DNA of 54,672 bases from a virus, in the IMG/VR virus record IMGVR_UViG_3300046780_001084, positions 1-54,672 of that record; one strand, written 5' to 3'. A model generated the notes under the pieces. That model was given only the letters and a program-made list of their open reading frames with translations, was not told the DNA's origin and did not search any database. Positions within the stretch are counted from its first letter, which is position 1; every line of letters starts with the position of its first letter. The position numbers were made by a program, and so were the translations under genes. Positions 1 to 7,716 of this stretch are shown here, piece after piece.

Positions 1-210
1 CTTGGCGTACGCCTCGTTCACCTGCGAAGCTTCGCGGAACTTCTTCCACATGTTGTCGTAGTTGTTCTGGTTCTCCGAGTACTGGGCCTTGATGCCCGCT
101 TCCGCCTTGATGCAGTCGGAACGGAAGCCGAAGGCGCAGCCCGCGTACGAGAAGCCGCTGATGAGGACGAGCGCGAGAGCGCCCAGAAGACCGATGGACT
201 TGATGGACAT
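1..210 (-). CDS. Secreted LemA-like small protein (3' end outside window)
   Basis: The start is the ATG at 208-210, preceded by an AGGAG ribosome site about 6 bases upstream; the frame stays open to the window edge. The visible 70 residues begin with a hydrophobic leader (residues about 6-24, ending SYAGC), which suggests export or a membrane/lipoprotein anchor. A polar segment follows, containing IKAQYSENQNNYDNMWKKF. This resembles the start of LemA-type coiled proteins that many large phages encode. It lies 20 bases downstream of the membrane protein gene on the same strand. The function of phage LemA-like proteins is not known to me, so the family call is by eye only. Confidence 0.5.
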   Translation of the reverse strand, partial: MSIKSIGLLGALALVLISGFSYAGCAFGFRSDCIKAEAGIKAQYSENQNNYDNMWKKFREASQVNEAYAK

Positions 211-230
211 GAGAAACTCCTGTTGGTTGG

Positions 231-1367
231 TTAGCGATAGTAGCTGGAACGGAAGCCGTTGTCAAACGGATCGTTCAGCCAGAAGAAGATGGACATCCCC
301 AAATTGAGGAGGAAGGTGATGATCCCCAGCCAGAGCTTGAATGTGCCGGAGGGGGTAATACTGGCGTTGAGGTACTCGAAGTCGGAGATGCGGCGGTGCT
401 GGTACTTGCTGGACACCTGGTACTCGACGATGTCGAGAAGCTCACGGTACCGGAAGTCCTCCGAAGCCCCCGCGGGCGGCGCCAGCGTGCGTAGGTCGTA
501 GACGGCGTTGCGCAGGTCAATCTTGACCTGCTCGCTCTTGGTCCAGGAGATGACGCCGGCCCAAGCGATCGTGGCGCCATCGGCAGGGTTGATGCCGACC
601 ACCACCACGATGTCGTTTATCTTGCCACCGATCCAGGCCTCGCGCAGCGCCTCCAGGTACATCTCGTCCGCCTCGGCCACGACGATGACCAAGATGTCTA
701 CCTTGCGGGGCGCGCCCCACTTGGCGTTGATCTCGGACAATCTCTCGTTCAGGCCCACGGCGTTCGGAAGCTTGACACCGACCGTCAGGAACCGCTGCGC
801 GCGGTAGTAGTCGTAGACCTCAGGGTACGGCGGGATCTTGTTCTTGAACCGCTCGACCTGGCCCGACCGGCGCACGAGCGTGTCGGGGTTGCCCTTGATG
901 TAGTTCTTGTACGAGTGCTCGACGGCGGTGGGCTCACCGATCTGGATGGCCGTCCAGCGCTGCGGCTCCGACGTGTAGGGCGAGTTGCAGCCGTTGGAGT
1001 AGACGTTCTCGCTGTTCGAGGACCAGGCGTCCCAGGCGACGTCGTGCGAGTGCTCGTAGCAGGTCTGGCAGCAGTAGGAGTGGCAGGTCGTGTTGCCCTT
1101 GGAGTCCGTGCTGCACGACTCGCAAGTCTGGCAGCAGTACGGGTGGCAGCAGCTCACGTTCGACTTCTGCTTGCCCGCGATGACGCCATTCCAGATCTCA
1201 GTGTCCGCGGTCCGATTGTGGAGCGCGATGGCGTAGGGGACGATGACGATCAGCAGTGTCACCACGACCTGGACGCCCAGCTCTCGGATGTCGACCTTCC
1301 CCTTGCTGAGGAGGAAGCTGGCGAACGCCAAGCAGATTGGGATCAGGAGCAGGAAGAAGAGGGCCAT
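231..1367 (-). CDS. Membrane protein with cysteine/histidine-rich extracytoplasmic segment
   Basis: 378 residues. There are two N-terminal membrane segments (about 1-20 and 30-50). A Cys/His-rich stretch follows at about 70-108, with repeated CCQTC and CHPYCC/CHSYCC pairs, which looks like metal binding or disulphide pairing. A soluble domain runs to about residue 335, with a beta-alpha pattern that includes VDILVIVVAEAD and DIVVVVGINP. A hydrophobic segment (LWLGIITFLLNLGMSIFFWL) and a short basic tail end the protein. Similar architectures occur as uncharacterised membrane proteins in large phages. No enzymatic motif was recognised. It sits between a HAD phosphatase gene and the LemA-like gene. 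Confidence 0.7.
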   Translation of the reverse strand: MALFFLLLIPICLAFASFLLSKGKVDIRELGVQVVVTLLIVIVPYAIALHNRTADTEIWNGVIAGKQKSNVSCCHPYCCQTCESCSTDSKGNTTCHSYCCQTCYEHSHDVAWDAWSSNSENVYSNGCNSPYTSEPQRWTAIQIGEPTAVEHSYKNYIKGNPDTLVRRSGQVERFKNKIPPYPEVYDYYRAQRFLTVGVKLPNAVGLNERLSEINAKWGAPRKVDILVIVVAEADEMYLEALREAWIGGKINDIVVVVGINPADGATIAWAGVISWTKSEQVKIDLRNAVYDLRTLAPPAGASEDFRYRELLDIVEYQVSSKYQHRRISDFEYLNASITPSGTFKLWLGIITFLLNLGMSIFFWLNDPFDNGFRSSYYR

Positions 1368-1386
1368 GTAGGTGCAGCCTACCCGA

Positions 1387-1767
1387 TTAGCCGTTCTTCG
1401 TCAAGTACTCTTTCGCCGCGCGCAGCGGGAGGCTCGGGGACAGCTTACGGCCGGTGTCGGTCTCGACACGCACGGCGCGATCGTCCCAAAGTTCGATCAT
1501 CCCTAGGTCCTTCTCGTTCGTTACCTGGAGCCGTTGCCCGAGGTGAATCAGGCACCAGTTCTCGACCAGCTTGCGCTGCGCCTCGTGGTCCCAGCCGGGC
1601 ATGCGGTTCACCCGGGCGGTCATGATGCGGACCTCGCGGCCCTGCTTCAGCCAGCCCTTCACGCGCCGGAGCATGCGAGGCACGGGCTTGCCGATCTGGT
1701 TGAGCCCGGCCATGCCGGACTCGTAGAGGGCCAACGTGTGGTCCAAGTCGACGCCGATCCAGCCCAT
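1387..1767 (-). CDS. HAD-superfamily phosphatase-like protein
   Basis: 126 residues. The N-terminus MGWIGVDLDHTLA carries the HAD motif I signature DxDxT, whose first Asp would be the nucleophile of a phosphotransferase. IMTAR at about residue 50 fits motif II, with the small residue after the strand. The acidic motif IELWDDRAV at about 90-100 fits motif IV. The size fits a minimal, cap-less HAD domain such as a phage 5'-nucleotidase or polynucleotide 3'-phosphatase. Start ATG overlaps the stop of the exonuclease gene as TAATG, so the two are translationally coupled. A nucleic-acid end-processing role is inferred from that neighbour. Confidence 0.7.
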   Translation of the reverse strand: MGWIGVDLDHTLALYESGMAGLNQIGKPVPRMLRRVKGWLKQGREVRIMTARVNRMPGWDHEAQRKLVENWCLIHLGQRLQVTNEKDLGMIELWDDRAVRVETDTGRKLSPSLPLRAAKEYLTKNG

Positions 1768-2303
1768 TACTCGATGCCTCCCATCTTCAGCTTCATCGTG
1801 TTGATCATCGTGAGCAGAGCTTCGGCGTTGCCGCGGGCGTCGTCCACCGGGTTGTGCGTGTGGCGGGTGACCCGCAGGTGCTTGAAGTTCTCGCGCGTCG
1901 TCCGCACGAGGCCCTTGTAGAGGCTCCCCAGGTTCATCGAGCTGTGGCCGAAGGGGTTGCGGCCGAGGAAGTGGTGGAAGTACCAAGCCACGAACATCGC
2001 ATCGAAGCCGTTGTTGTCGGAGACCAGCATCGGGTTGTTGCCGCGGTTGTTCTCCTTGATGAACCGATCGAGTTGCTCCATCTCGCCCAGCGGGTCGCGG
2101 AAGGTCATGGCGTGCGCGTGTTCGTACTTGACGACCAGGTACGCGTTGGGGTCCCAGTTGGCGCCCGGCAGCGGCTGGAACTTGCCGTGGAACCACGGCG
2201 CGTGCTCCAGGTCCTTGTCCATCCGGATGACGCCGATCTCGGTCATCGAGTAGTCGCCCGGGATCGGCCCGTTCGCCTCGACGTCCACCATGAACCAGCT
2301 CAT
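1767..2303 (-). CDS. DEDDh-type 3'-5' exonuclease
   Basis: 178 residues. Motif Exo I is at the N-terminus (FMVDVEANG, giving the D and E). Exo II is DNNGFDAMF at about residue 95. Exo III is HNPVDDARGNAEAL near the C-terminus, with the general-base His and final Asp. This is the RNase T/DnaQ fold and looks closest to the Rv2179c-type short exoribonucleases, though substrate cannot be read from sequence. The frame extends upstream, but the ATG at 2303 is chosen because it gives the canonical N-terminus and overlaps the upstream stop as ATGA. Confidence 0.78.
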   Translation of the reverse strand: MSWFMVDVEANGPIPGDYSMTEIGVIRMDKDLEHAPWFHGKFQPLPGANWDPNAYLVVKYEHAHAMTFRDPLGEMEQLDRFIKENNRGNNPMLVSDNNGFDAMFVAWYFHHFLGRNPFGHSSMNLGSLYKGLVRTTRENFKHLRVTRHTHNPVDDARGNAEALLTMINTMKLKMGGIE

Positions 2304-3169
2304 TCGGGCCCCCTCATGAGAACGCCCGCGGCGGCGAACAGCTCCTTGGAAATCTCGGCACTCACCTTCCACCGAGACTGGTCCCCGATCGTCTCGTAGA
2401 TAACCTCTTTGACGCCAGCTTGAATAATGGCCTTTGCGCAATCCTTGCACGGCGCCATGGGGGTGACGTAGATGGTGGTTCCTGCCGTGGAGACTCCAAA
2501 CCGAGCTGCTGTTAGCAGTGCATTTTCCTCGGCATGAATGGTCCAGTCATACTTCGCGGGACGCTCGTATCGCTCAGGTAGGTTGTCGTTCACCCCACGG
2601 GGGAATCCGTTGTACCCGGTCGAAATGATATTGCGATCACGCACCAAGACCGAGCCAACCTGAGTCGACGGGTCCTTCGACCGTGTTGCGACGTGTTCTG
2701 CGATTTGAATGAAGTATCGATCCCAGCTGCGACGCGGGTCATGCCGCATGAGGTACGCCATGGCAGACCGCAGGCTGAGAGTCGAGTCTTGAAAGATCCC
2801 AATGGCTCTGTTACAGCCCTGGCAGAGCAGTCCTCGAACTTTCCCAGTCTTGTGGTCGTGGTCAACAGCCAGACGCTCCCCCTCCGGAGGAGGGTTGTGA
2901 CAGATGGCGCACGTGCCACCCTGAAGTTCATTCAGTGCAGTGTGCTGCTCGGGAGAGAGATCGTAATAATTCTTCATTCGCCATTCCCACGCTTTCGCCT
3001 TGTACTCGGGACGCAGGTGGTACTTTGCATCCCGAGCGCGTGCGTTGGCGTCCTTTCGCTTACACTCGCCACAGCGGGGACCGCCCGGATCGATAGACTT
3101 CTTCCCCAGGTCAAATGACGTCCCGCACTTACAAAGGTGCGGGACGCGTTTGTTAGGCTTCCTCGCCAC
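2300..3169 (-). CDS. Endonuclease VII (HNH)-dCMP deaminase fusion
   Basis: 289 residues with two clear domains. Residues 1-140 are a recombination-endonuclease-VII-like HNH nuclease: zinc pairs C87/C90 and C116/C119, the catalytic DHDH at 103-106, N120, and the usual tail GIFQDSTLSLRSAMAYL. Residues 146-289 are a complete deoxycytidylate deaminase: SWDRYFIQIAEHVA start, HAEENAL zinc site at 212-218 and PCKDCAKAI at 240-248. The deaminase would turn dCMP into dUMP for dTTP synthesis. The internal Met141 sits where a free deaminase would start, but I see no good ribosome site before it. The region looks poorer in GC than its neighbours, which suggests acquisition of the nuclease module. Confidence 0.88.
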   Translation of the reverse strand: MARKPNKRVPHLCKCGTSFDLGKKSIDPGGPRCGECKRKDANARARDAKYHLRPEYKAKAWEWRMKNYYDLSPEQHTALNELQGGTCAICHNPPPEGERLAVDHDHKTGKVRGLLCQGCNRAIGIFQDSTLSLRSAMAYLMRHDPRRSWDRYFIQIAEHVATRSKDPSTQVGSVLVRDRNIISTGYNGFPRGVNDNLPERYERPAKYDWTIHAEENALLTAARFGVSTAGTTIYVTPMAPCKDCAKAIIQAGVKEVIYETIGDQSRWKVSAEISKELFAAAGVLMRGPE

Positions 3170-3172
3170 CCT

Positions 3173-3409
3173 CTACTTCGTCCTGACAGGACAGTCGAGA
3201 TCGTACCCGAAGGCCAGGATGGGGGCGAAGACCGTCTCGAAGAAAATGATCCCGAGAACGATGTTCCGCGTGCTGGCGCGGTAGACCACCTTCGGATTCT
3301 TCTGGTCCTCCGAGAACAGCCCCTGACACTCACCCAGCTCATTGCTGCTTCTGCAAGCAGTCGAGGAGAGGGTGAGGGCCAAGAGCGCCGCTGCGATGAG
3401 CTTCTTCAT
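3173..3409 (-). CDS. Small lipoprotein-like exported protein
   Basis: 78 residues starting MKKLIAAALLALTLSSTAC, a short basic n-region, a hydrophobic core and a degenerate lipobox with Cys19. The mature part is polar, then carries a second hydrophobic stretch (NIVLGIIFFETVFAPILAFGY) and ends DLDCPVRTK. It could be an envelope lipoprotein, an outer spanin-like subunit or a superinfection protein; nothing more specific is visible. It lies between the VWA gene and the nuclease-deaminase fusion on the same strand. The in-frame upstream extension is rejected because the ATG at 3409 starts a textbook signal peptide. Confidence 0.6.
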   Translation of the reverse strand: MKKLIAAALLALTLSSTACRSSNELGECQGLFSEDQKNPKVVYRASTRNIVLGIIFFETVFAPILAFGYDLDCPVRTK

Positions 3410-3419
3410 GGCGCCCGCC

Positions 3420-4709
3420 TTACTGGAGCGAGAGGGGCCAGTGAACCACCCGGGTGCCGCGGACGAGCTTGCGGTTGACCGAGGTGCTCTGGACGTACAG
3501 GTCGAAGTTGCCGTGGTTGCCGGGCTTGACCTTGCAGTCGACGCCCGACGGCAGCCCGAGGAGGGTGCGTGCCTGGTTGCCGGCGAAGATCGCACGGGTG
3601 CTCTTCTCCTGGATGAGCAGCTTCTTGGTGTCCTGGACCAGCTCCGGCTTCGTCAGCGCGTAGAAGACCGACCCGGCCTCGTAGGGCAGGCCCGTCTGCG
3701 ACTCGACGAACGGACGGATCTCGGTCTCGGCGGTGACGGTGAAGTGCTTCACCTTGCTCTGGATGTCGACGAGGTTCTTCCGCAGATCGGAACCGTCGAG
3801 GCCCGACAAGTCCGTGTAGAACGTGTTGAGCGAGTGAATGCCCTTCGCGCGGCTGGTCGTGTAGTTCTGGATGGCGCTGGTGCGGAGGACGGTCGTCTCG
3901 CGAAGGCCGCGGGCCGACAGCTCCCACTCCACGCAGTTGCCCGGCGAGATGCCGTAGCGGTTGCAGAACGCGAACTTCTTGCCCGGGGGCATCTGGAACG
4001 TGATCGTCCAGCGGTCCGTCGGGACGACGCGGTCGAACAGCCGCTTCATCGTGTTGCCGGAGCTGTCACGGGACTCGTTGTCCTCGCCGTCCGTGATGAC
4101 CATGAGGAGATAGGCCACGTCCTCGTCTGCGCGCTCGGGCTGGAGGTGGTCCGTGATCGCGTCCTCGACCGCCGAGAAGAGCGGGGTGCCACCCGACGGA
4201 TAGCGGACGGGCTGGTTCTTGACCTCCTTGACGTCGAGGTTCCGGAACTCCACCTTCGAGCGCCAATTCGCGAAGTAGTACAGGCTCATGTCGATGGCCT
4301 GACCCGAGCGGTACGCCTCAGCCTTGAGGTCGGCGATGGTCTTGTTGATCGACTCGGCCATCTCGTGGCGGTACGCCTGGACGGAGGTCGAGTCGTCGAC
4401 CACCAAGATCGCCTTGGTGCGGAGCTTGCGGGCGGGCTGCGCGGCGGCGACAGCCTGCCTGTAGCTGCCCGGGGCGGCGGGAGCCGGCGCGAGAGTCGGG
4501 GCCGGAGGCGTGAACGAAGGCTTGGCGGCGGTCTTCGAGGCCAGCGACCAGGTGCCGTTCGCGTTCTCGACGACCGTGCCCCTGCGGGACAGCCGGCGGA
4601 GGCTGGTGTGGACCGCGGCGTAGGACTTGCCGAGGAGCGCGATCAGATCTTCGGTCGACATGAAGGCCGACCGAGCGAGAATGGTGAGGACGTCGTCTTT
4701 CGTTGCCAT
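3420..4709 (-). CDS. Winged-helix plus von Willebrand factor A domain protein
   Basis: 429 residues. Residues 1-55 form a helix-turn-helix/winged-helix domain (DVLTILARSAFMSTEDLIALLGKSYAAVHTSLRRL). A Pro/Ala-rich linker follows at about 60-90. A VWA domain then carries a full MIDAS site: DDSTS at about 100-104, the Thr in PSGGTPLF and the Asp in VITDGEDN. The C-terminal half is a beta-rich unknown region ending in basic LVRGTRVVHWPLSLQ. VWA domains bind proteins through a metal ion, so this may be a host-interaction or complex-assembly factor. The ATG at 4709 lies 39 bases downstream of an M1 motif. The longer upstream frame is non-coding read-through. Confidence 0.72.
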   Translation of the reverse strand: MATKDDVLTILARSAFMSTEDLIALLGKSYAAVHTSLRRLSRRGTVVENANGTWSLASKTAAKPSFTPPAPTLAPAPAAPGSYRQAVAAAQPARKLRTKAILVVDDSTSVQAYRHEMAESINKTIADLKAEAYRSGQAIDMSLYYFANWRSKVEFRNLDVKEVKNQPVRYPSGGTPLFSAVEDAITDHLQPERADEDVAYLLMVITDGEDNESRDSSGNTMKRLFDRVVPTDRWTITFQMPPGKKFAFCNRYGISPGNCVEWELSARGLRETTVLRTSAIQNYTTSRAKGIHSLNTFYTDLSGLDGSDLRKNLVDIQSKVKHFTVTAETEIRPFVESQTGLPYEAGSVFYALTKPELVQDTKKLLIQEKSTRAIFAGNQARTLLGLPSGVDCKVKPGNHGNFDLYVQSTSVNRKLVRGTRVVHWPLSLQ

Positions 4710-4748
4710 GCGTGTGTTCTCCCGTGTGTGCGTGAATCGAAAACCAAT

Positions 4749-4761
4749 TTCTACGGAATCT
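4749..4761 (-). promoter_or_regulatory. M1 motif before VWA gene
   Basis: Coding-strand AGATTCCGTAGAA followed by ATTGG. It contains the TAG stop of the 59-aa gene and lies 39 bases before the VWA start. Inferred promoter. Confidence 0.5.
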
Positions 4762-4930
4762 TGTGCTCCGCGGCGAGGCGATCGAGAGCTTTTTTCGCTT
4801 CTTCTTCGCGCTCGTTCTTCTGGATGACCAACATCTCGTCGTAGACCTCCTGTGCCTCCTTCACGTGGTTGGTGCACGGGTCCTTCTGGCCGCACAGAAA
4901 CGCTGCGAGTCTGCCTGGGATGCTGCTCAT
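4751..4930 (-). CDS. Small charged helical protein, 59 aa
   Basis: MSSIPGRLAAFLCGQKD followed by a highly charged helix with EREEEAKKALDRLAAEHK. The start overlaps the stop of the upstream Cys-rich gene as ATGA, and the stop codon TAG lies inside the M1 motif that precedes the VWA gene. The charged alpha-helical composition and tight packing support a real gene. Function is unknown. Confidence 0.6.
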   Translation of the reverse strand: MSSIPGRLAAFLCGQKDPCTNHVKEAQEVYDEMLVIQKNEREEEAKKALDRLAAEHKIP

Positions 4931-5145
4931 TTGGCGGGTACCTTACCAGGTTCGCGGGGTTTGTCAACCTTTTTCTTCGGGGCGCAGATGCAGGTAGCGG
5001 GCGTGCAGCAGCACTCCTTCCGCTTGTCGGGGAGGACTGCGATCGGAAGGCGGGAGACGAGAGAGTGAAGTCCGTCGCCAGCGACCGTGCAGGGTCTCTT
5101 GCGGGCCGAGTTCTCGCCCACGCCACAGAACCTACACTCGCTCAC
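4927..5145 (-). CDS. Small cysteine-rich protein, 72 aa
   Basis: Starts with GTG at 5145, which overlaps the stop of the C39-like protease gene (GTGA) and is preceded by a strong GGAGGAAGAG. The protein has CRFCGVGENS near its start and CCCTPATCIC near residue 50, followed by a Lys/Pro-rich tail. The two Cys clusters could form one zinc site. A small nucleic-acid-binding or structural zinc protein is possible, but nothing specific is recognised. Confidence 0.6.
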   Translation of the reverse strand: MSECRFCGVGENSARKRPCTVAGDGLHSLVSRLPIAVLPDKRKECCCTPATCICAPKKKVDKPREPGKVPAK

Positions 5146-5579
5146 CTCTTCCTCCACATCCGGATGCCGTAGCGCCGGCCGTCGCCGTCCGCCGTCCACC
5201 AGTGCATCAGCTGGTGCTTGGACATCACTGAGACACCGTTCTCCTGGGCGTTCCACTTCGCCATCCATGAGTCGAAGATGACCACGCGCTTCCCCATGGT
5301 CCCGATCAACGTCACCCAGTGCCGCCCGTCCTCGACGTTCAGGATGACCGGGTCGCCAGCGAAGAGCTTCTCGAAGGCCGCTTCCTTGCCGTACTTGAAC
5401 TCCTCGTAGTCGAACCCGAGCTTCTCCAAGGCATTCATGATGCCGTGCTCGTTGGTCCCCGACTCGTCCGTGTCGGCGTGTTTGCGGATGCGCGCGACCG
5501 GGATCGAGAGCCCAAGCGCCCGCGCCGCGTTCAGGATCGAGTAGACCCCGCAGTCGTAGGGCTCTTTCTGGAGCTTCAT
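5142..5579 (-). CDS. Papain-like (C39-type) cysteine protease
   Basis: 145 residues. The nucleophile motif is EPYDCGVYSILNA (Cys9), the His motif GRHWVTLIGT lies near residue 97, and an Asp follows in VVIFDSW, giving the order Cys-His-Asp of C39-like peptidases. No ABC transporter partner is present, so this is not a bacteriocin exporter. The protein may cleave a phage or host protein. The ATG at 5579 overlaps the upstream stop (ATGA), and the downstream gene starts within its stop (GTGA). Cleavage target is unknown. Confidence 0.72.
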   Translation of the reverse strand: MKLQKEPYDCGVYSILNAARALGLSIPVARIRKHADTDESGTNEHGIMNALEKLGFDYEEFKYGKEAAFEKLFAGDPVILNVEDGRHWVTLIGTMGKRVVIFDSWMAKWNAQENGVSVMSKHQLMHWWTADGDGRRYGIRMWRKR

Positions 5580-5719
5580 GGTCGCAGCATGTACGACGAC
5601 CACCCCGTGATCGCCGCGTCCAGCAGCCAGAACATCCCGAACCGCCAGTCGCGGCGGTAGAAGGCCTCGCCTGACGCGCAGAGCATGAGGATGCAGATCG
5701 CCATCGGGAACCAGCGCAT
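5576..5719 (-). CDS. Micro membrane protein, 47 aa
   Basis: [47 protein letters not shown] in two pieces: a hydrophobic segment, a short basic loop (YRRDWR) and a second hydrophobic segment, so a helical hairpin in the inner membrane is likely. It is coupled at both ends: its ATG overlaps the stop of the IMPDH-like gene (TGATG) and its stop overlaps the protease start (ATGA). Function unknown. Confidence 0.6.
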   Translation of the reverse strand: MRWFPMAICILMLCASGEAFYRRDWRFGMFWLLDAAITGWSSYMLRP

Positions 5720-6729
5720 CAGTCCGCCTCCGATACAATCTCGACATCGTGGGGGTAGGATTCGCGGAGTCCCGCGGAGGTGATGCGGATCAGCTGCGGG
5801 TCCTCCCGGAGCTTCCAGAGGTTCGTGGCGTTCTGGTACGAGCAGCCCGAGCGGATTCCCTCCAGCAGGCGGTTGAGGACCTTGGCGTACGGCCCGGCCT
5901 TGGGCACTCGGGCTCGCACCCCCTCGACGTGGCTGGTCTTGTGGGTGGACGAGCCCCGATAGATCCGGTACCCGCCGCCCGCGAAGCCCGCCGCTTCATC
6001 GCAGCCCGCGAAGAGGTTGCCGACCATGACCATGTCCGCGAAGCACAGCGCCTTGACGCAGTCCCCGCCGTTCTTGATGCCGCCGTCAGCGATGATTCCG
6101 TTGCCGGGGAAGAACCCCTCCCGCAACTCGGCGACGTCCATCAGTGCCGTGAGCTGAGGCACGCCGCAGCCGGTCTCGATGCGGGTCGTGCAGAGGCTGC
6201 CCGGTCCGATCCCTACCTTGACGATGTCCGCCCCGGCCTGCCACAGCCGCTTGGCCCCGCCCGCGGTCGCCACGTTGCCGGCGATGATGGTGAGTCCCGG
6301 GATGCGCAGCGCGGTCCCCTTGAGGTACTCGACCATGCGCTGAGCGAGAAGCGAGTCGCCGTGGGCGATGTCCACGCAGATGACACTGACACCCGCGTCG
6401 ACCAGCTTCTTGGCGCGCTCGACCTCGTTCTTGACACCGATCGAAGCGCCGACCAGGGGATCCTCGCCGAGCGCCGTGAACTGAGCGATCTGCTCTTCGA
6501 CGGTCTGGAAGCGGTGGATGAGCGCGAGCCCACCCGACACGACCTGAGCCTTGAGCAGCTGGAGGCCGGCGACGTCCTCCATGTTGGCCGGGATGAGCGG
6601 GTGCTCGAACACGCGGTCGTCGAATCCAACGCGCAGATCGACGTCCTCCTCGCGGCTGTTGACGGTGGAGTTGTACACCGGTTCGAGAAGCACGTCGTCG
6701 TACGACAGCCCCTCACGAATGGCGGCCAT
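5719..6729 (-). CDS. IMP dehydrogenase/GMP reductase family enzyme
   Basis: 336 residues of a single TIM barrel. The N-terminus [13 protein letters not shown] is typical. [11 protein letters not shown] at 116-125 binds the nucleotide cofactor, and the catalytic loop [11 protein letters not shown] contains Cys180, which forms the covalent IMP intermediate. [10 protein letters not shown] and the YRGSSTHK segment match the phosphate-binding region. No CBS regulatory domains are present, which are normal in host IMPDH. The C-terminal [13 protein letters not shown] looks closer to IMPDH than to GMP reductase, but the choice is not secure. It would steer purine nucleotide pools, alongside the dCMP deaminase and nucleoside diphosphate kinase in this window. 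Confidence 0.88.
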   Translation of the reverse strand: MAAIREGLSYDDVLLEPVYNSTVNSREEDVDLRVGFDDRVFEHPLIPANMEDVAGLQLLKAQVVSGGLALIHRFQTVEEQIAQFTALGEDPLVGASIGVKNEVERAKKLVDAGVSVICVDIAHGDSLLAQRMVEYLKGTALRIPGLTIIAGNVATAGGAKRLWQAGADIVKVGIGPGSLCTTRIETGCGVPQLTALMDVAELREGFFPGNGIIADGGIKNGGDCVKALCFADMVMVGNLFAGCDEAAGFAGGGYRIYRGSSTHKTSHVEGVRARVPKAGPYAKVLNRLLEGIRSGCSYQNATNLWKLREDPQLIRITSAGLRESYPHDVEIVSEAD

Positions 6730-6730
6730 A

Positions 6731-7081
6731 CTACTTGCCCCCGAGAGCCTTGAGTTCGGACTCGACCTCGGCCAGCTCGGCCTTGAGCGTCGTGCGGCGG
6801 CTGCTCAAGATCGCGCGCTGCTGGAGCGCCGCGCGGTCGACCTTGAGGATGTTGACCTCCACGATGTCCCCGCCGCCGCCCCAGCTGAAGAATCCCGACA
6901 GCTCCAGTGCGTACTCCACGGCGTCACCGTAGGTGCCCTGGACCGTGGCCAGGGTCGGCTGGTGGTGAGAGCCACCGAGGTCGCAGTTGGGGTCCTCGCC
7001 CAAGATCTTCCAGACCCCGACCTTGCCCGCGAGCTGGTTTTCGAGCAGCCGCGCGCGGGCACCGTGAATTTGTGCGTTCAC
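6731..7081 (-). CDS. Hypothetical protein, 116 aa
   Basis: Starts with GTG at 7081, overlapping the stop of the SprT-like gene (GTGA). The N-terminal two thirds are mixed, with GEDPNCDLGGSHHQPTLATVQGTY and a Gly-rich FFSWGGGGD turn. The C-terminal third is a charged helix with SSRRTTLKAELAEVESELKALGGK, probably a coiled coil. It ends one base before the IMPDH-like gene. No family recognised; translational coupling to the protease suggests the two are made together. Confidence 0.65.
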   Translation of the reverse strand: MNAQIHGARARLLENQLAGKVGVWKILGEDPNCDLGGSHHQPTLATVQGTYGDAVEYALELSGFFSWGGGGDIVEVNILKVDRAALQQRAILSSRRTTLKAELAEVESELKALGGK

Positions 7082-7713
7082 TTCTCGTCCTCCAGGAGCG
7101 CGTTGTTGCACGTCCCGCAGTTGATGGCGAGGCCGTCCTTCGAGCTGAAGACGTTGAAATCACAGGCCGCGCAGTGGTACTTGCTGCGCTTTTTGGCGAT
7201 GGTGACGGGCGTCGCCCCTTCGAGGCTGCCCTTCCAGGGCAGAAGGAACTCCTGCGGCATGTCCTTGAACGAGCGATCGAACGCACCGTCCTCCACGATG
7301 TAGTGGGTCATGCGGAACCCAGTCTCGGGCCCGCCCTTCTCGCCGGTCGAGCTGGGGTAGAGGCCCACGGCCTTCATGAGCCCGCCCCACTCCTTGTTGT
7401 GGTAGCCCTTCTTGGAGAGGTGCTCGCCGTTCTCGTGATGGTCGAGATGGCACATCTCGTGGACCAAGGTGCTGTACAGCTCCTTGGCGTCGCGCTCCAT
7501 CATCATGGGGTTGAGGCTGATCTCGTGCGTGACGACCGGGCTGTCGCCCTGAGTCTTCCAGCGCTCGGGGGCGAAGAACCCGTAGGCCTTCGCGCGCCGG
7601 CTGAAGTTCAGGATGATCTCGGGAAGACGGCTCCCGAACAGCTTCTCGTTGAAGTACCTGAACGAGGACTGGTAGGCGTCGAACTGCTCTTTGGTGGGCT
7701 GAAGTGTGGGCAT
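7078..7713 (-). CDS. SprT-like zinc metalloprotease
   Basis: 211 residues. TLVHEMCHLDHHENGEHLSKKGYHNKEW carries the HExxH zinc motif (HEMCH) and downstream His ligands. The C-terminus holds a zinc ribbon (YHCAACDF and INCGTCNN). This is the SprT/Spartan fold, whose eukaryotic members clear DNA-protein crosslinks. Here it may act on DNA-bound host or phage proteins. The ATG at 7713 gives the usual N-terminus; a GTG at 7752 would add 13 residues and overlap the upstream membrane gene. A TTGACA-17-TACCTT promoter-like sequence ends just before the ATG. Confidence 0.82.
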   Translation of the reverse strand: MPTLQPTKEQFDAYQSSFRYFNEKLFGSRLPEIILNFSRRAKAYGFFAPERWKTQGDSPVVTHEISLNPMMMERDAKELYSTLVHEMCHLDHHENGEHLSKKGYHNKEWGGLMKAVGLYPSSTGEKGGPETGFRMTHYIVEDGAFDRSFKDMPQEFLLPWKGSLEGATPVTIAKKRSKYHCAACDFNVFSSKDGLAINCGTCNNALLEDEK

Positions 7714-7716
7714 GCT

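Noticed and set aside
2747-2749. Internal ATG (Met141) as a separate start for the deaminase half of the fusion
   Set aside because: It is well placed, but no ribosome site precedes it, and the two halves form one continuous frame. Kept only as a remark.
4933-4967. TTGACA with a TAAGGT about 16 bases on, minus strand
   Set aside because: Falls inside the coding end of the 72-aa Cys-rich gene (Lys-Val-Asp-Lys), with a poor -10; more likely codon content than a promoter.
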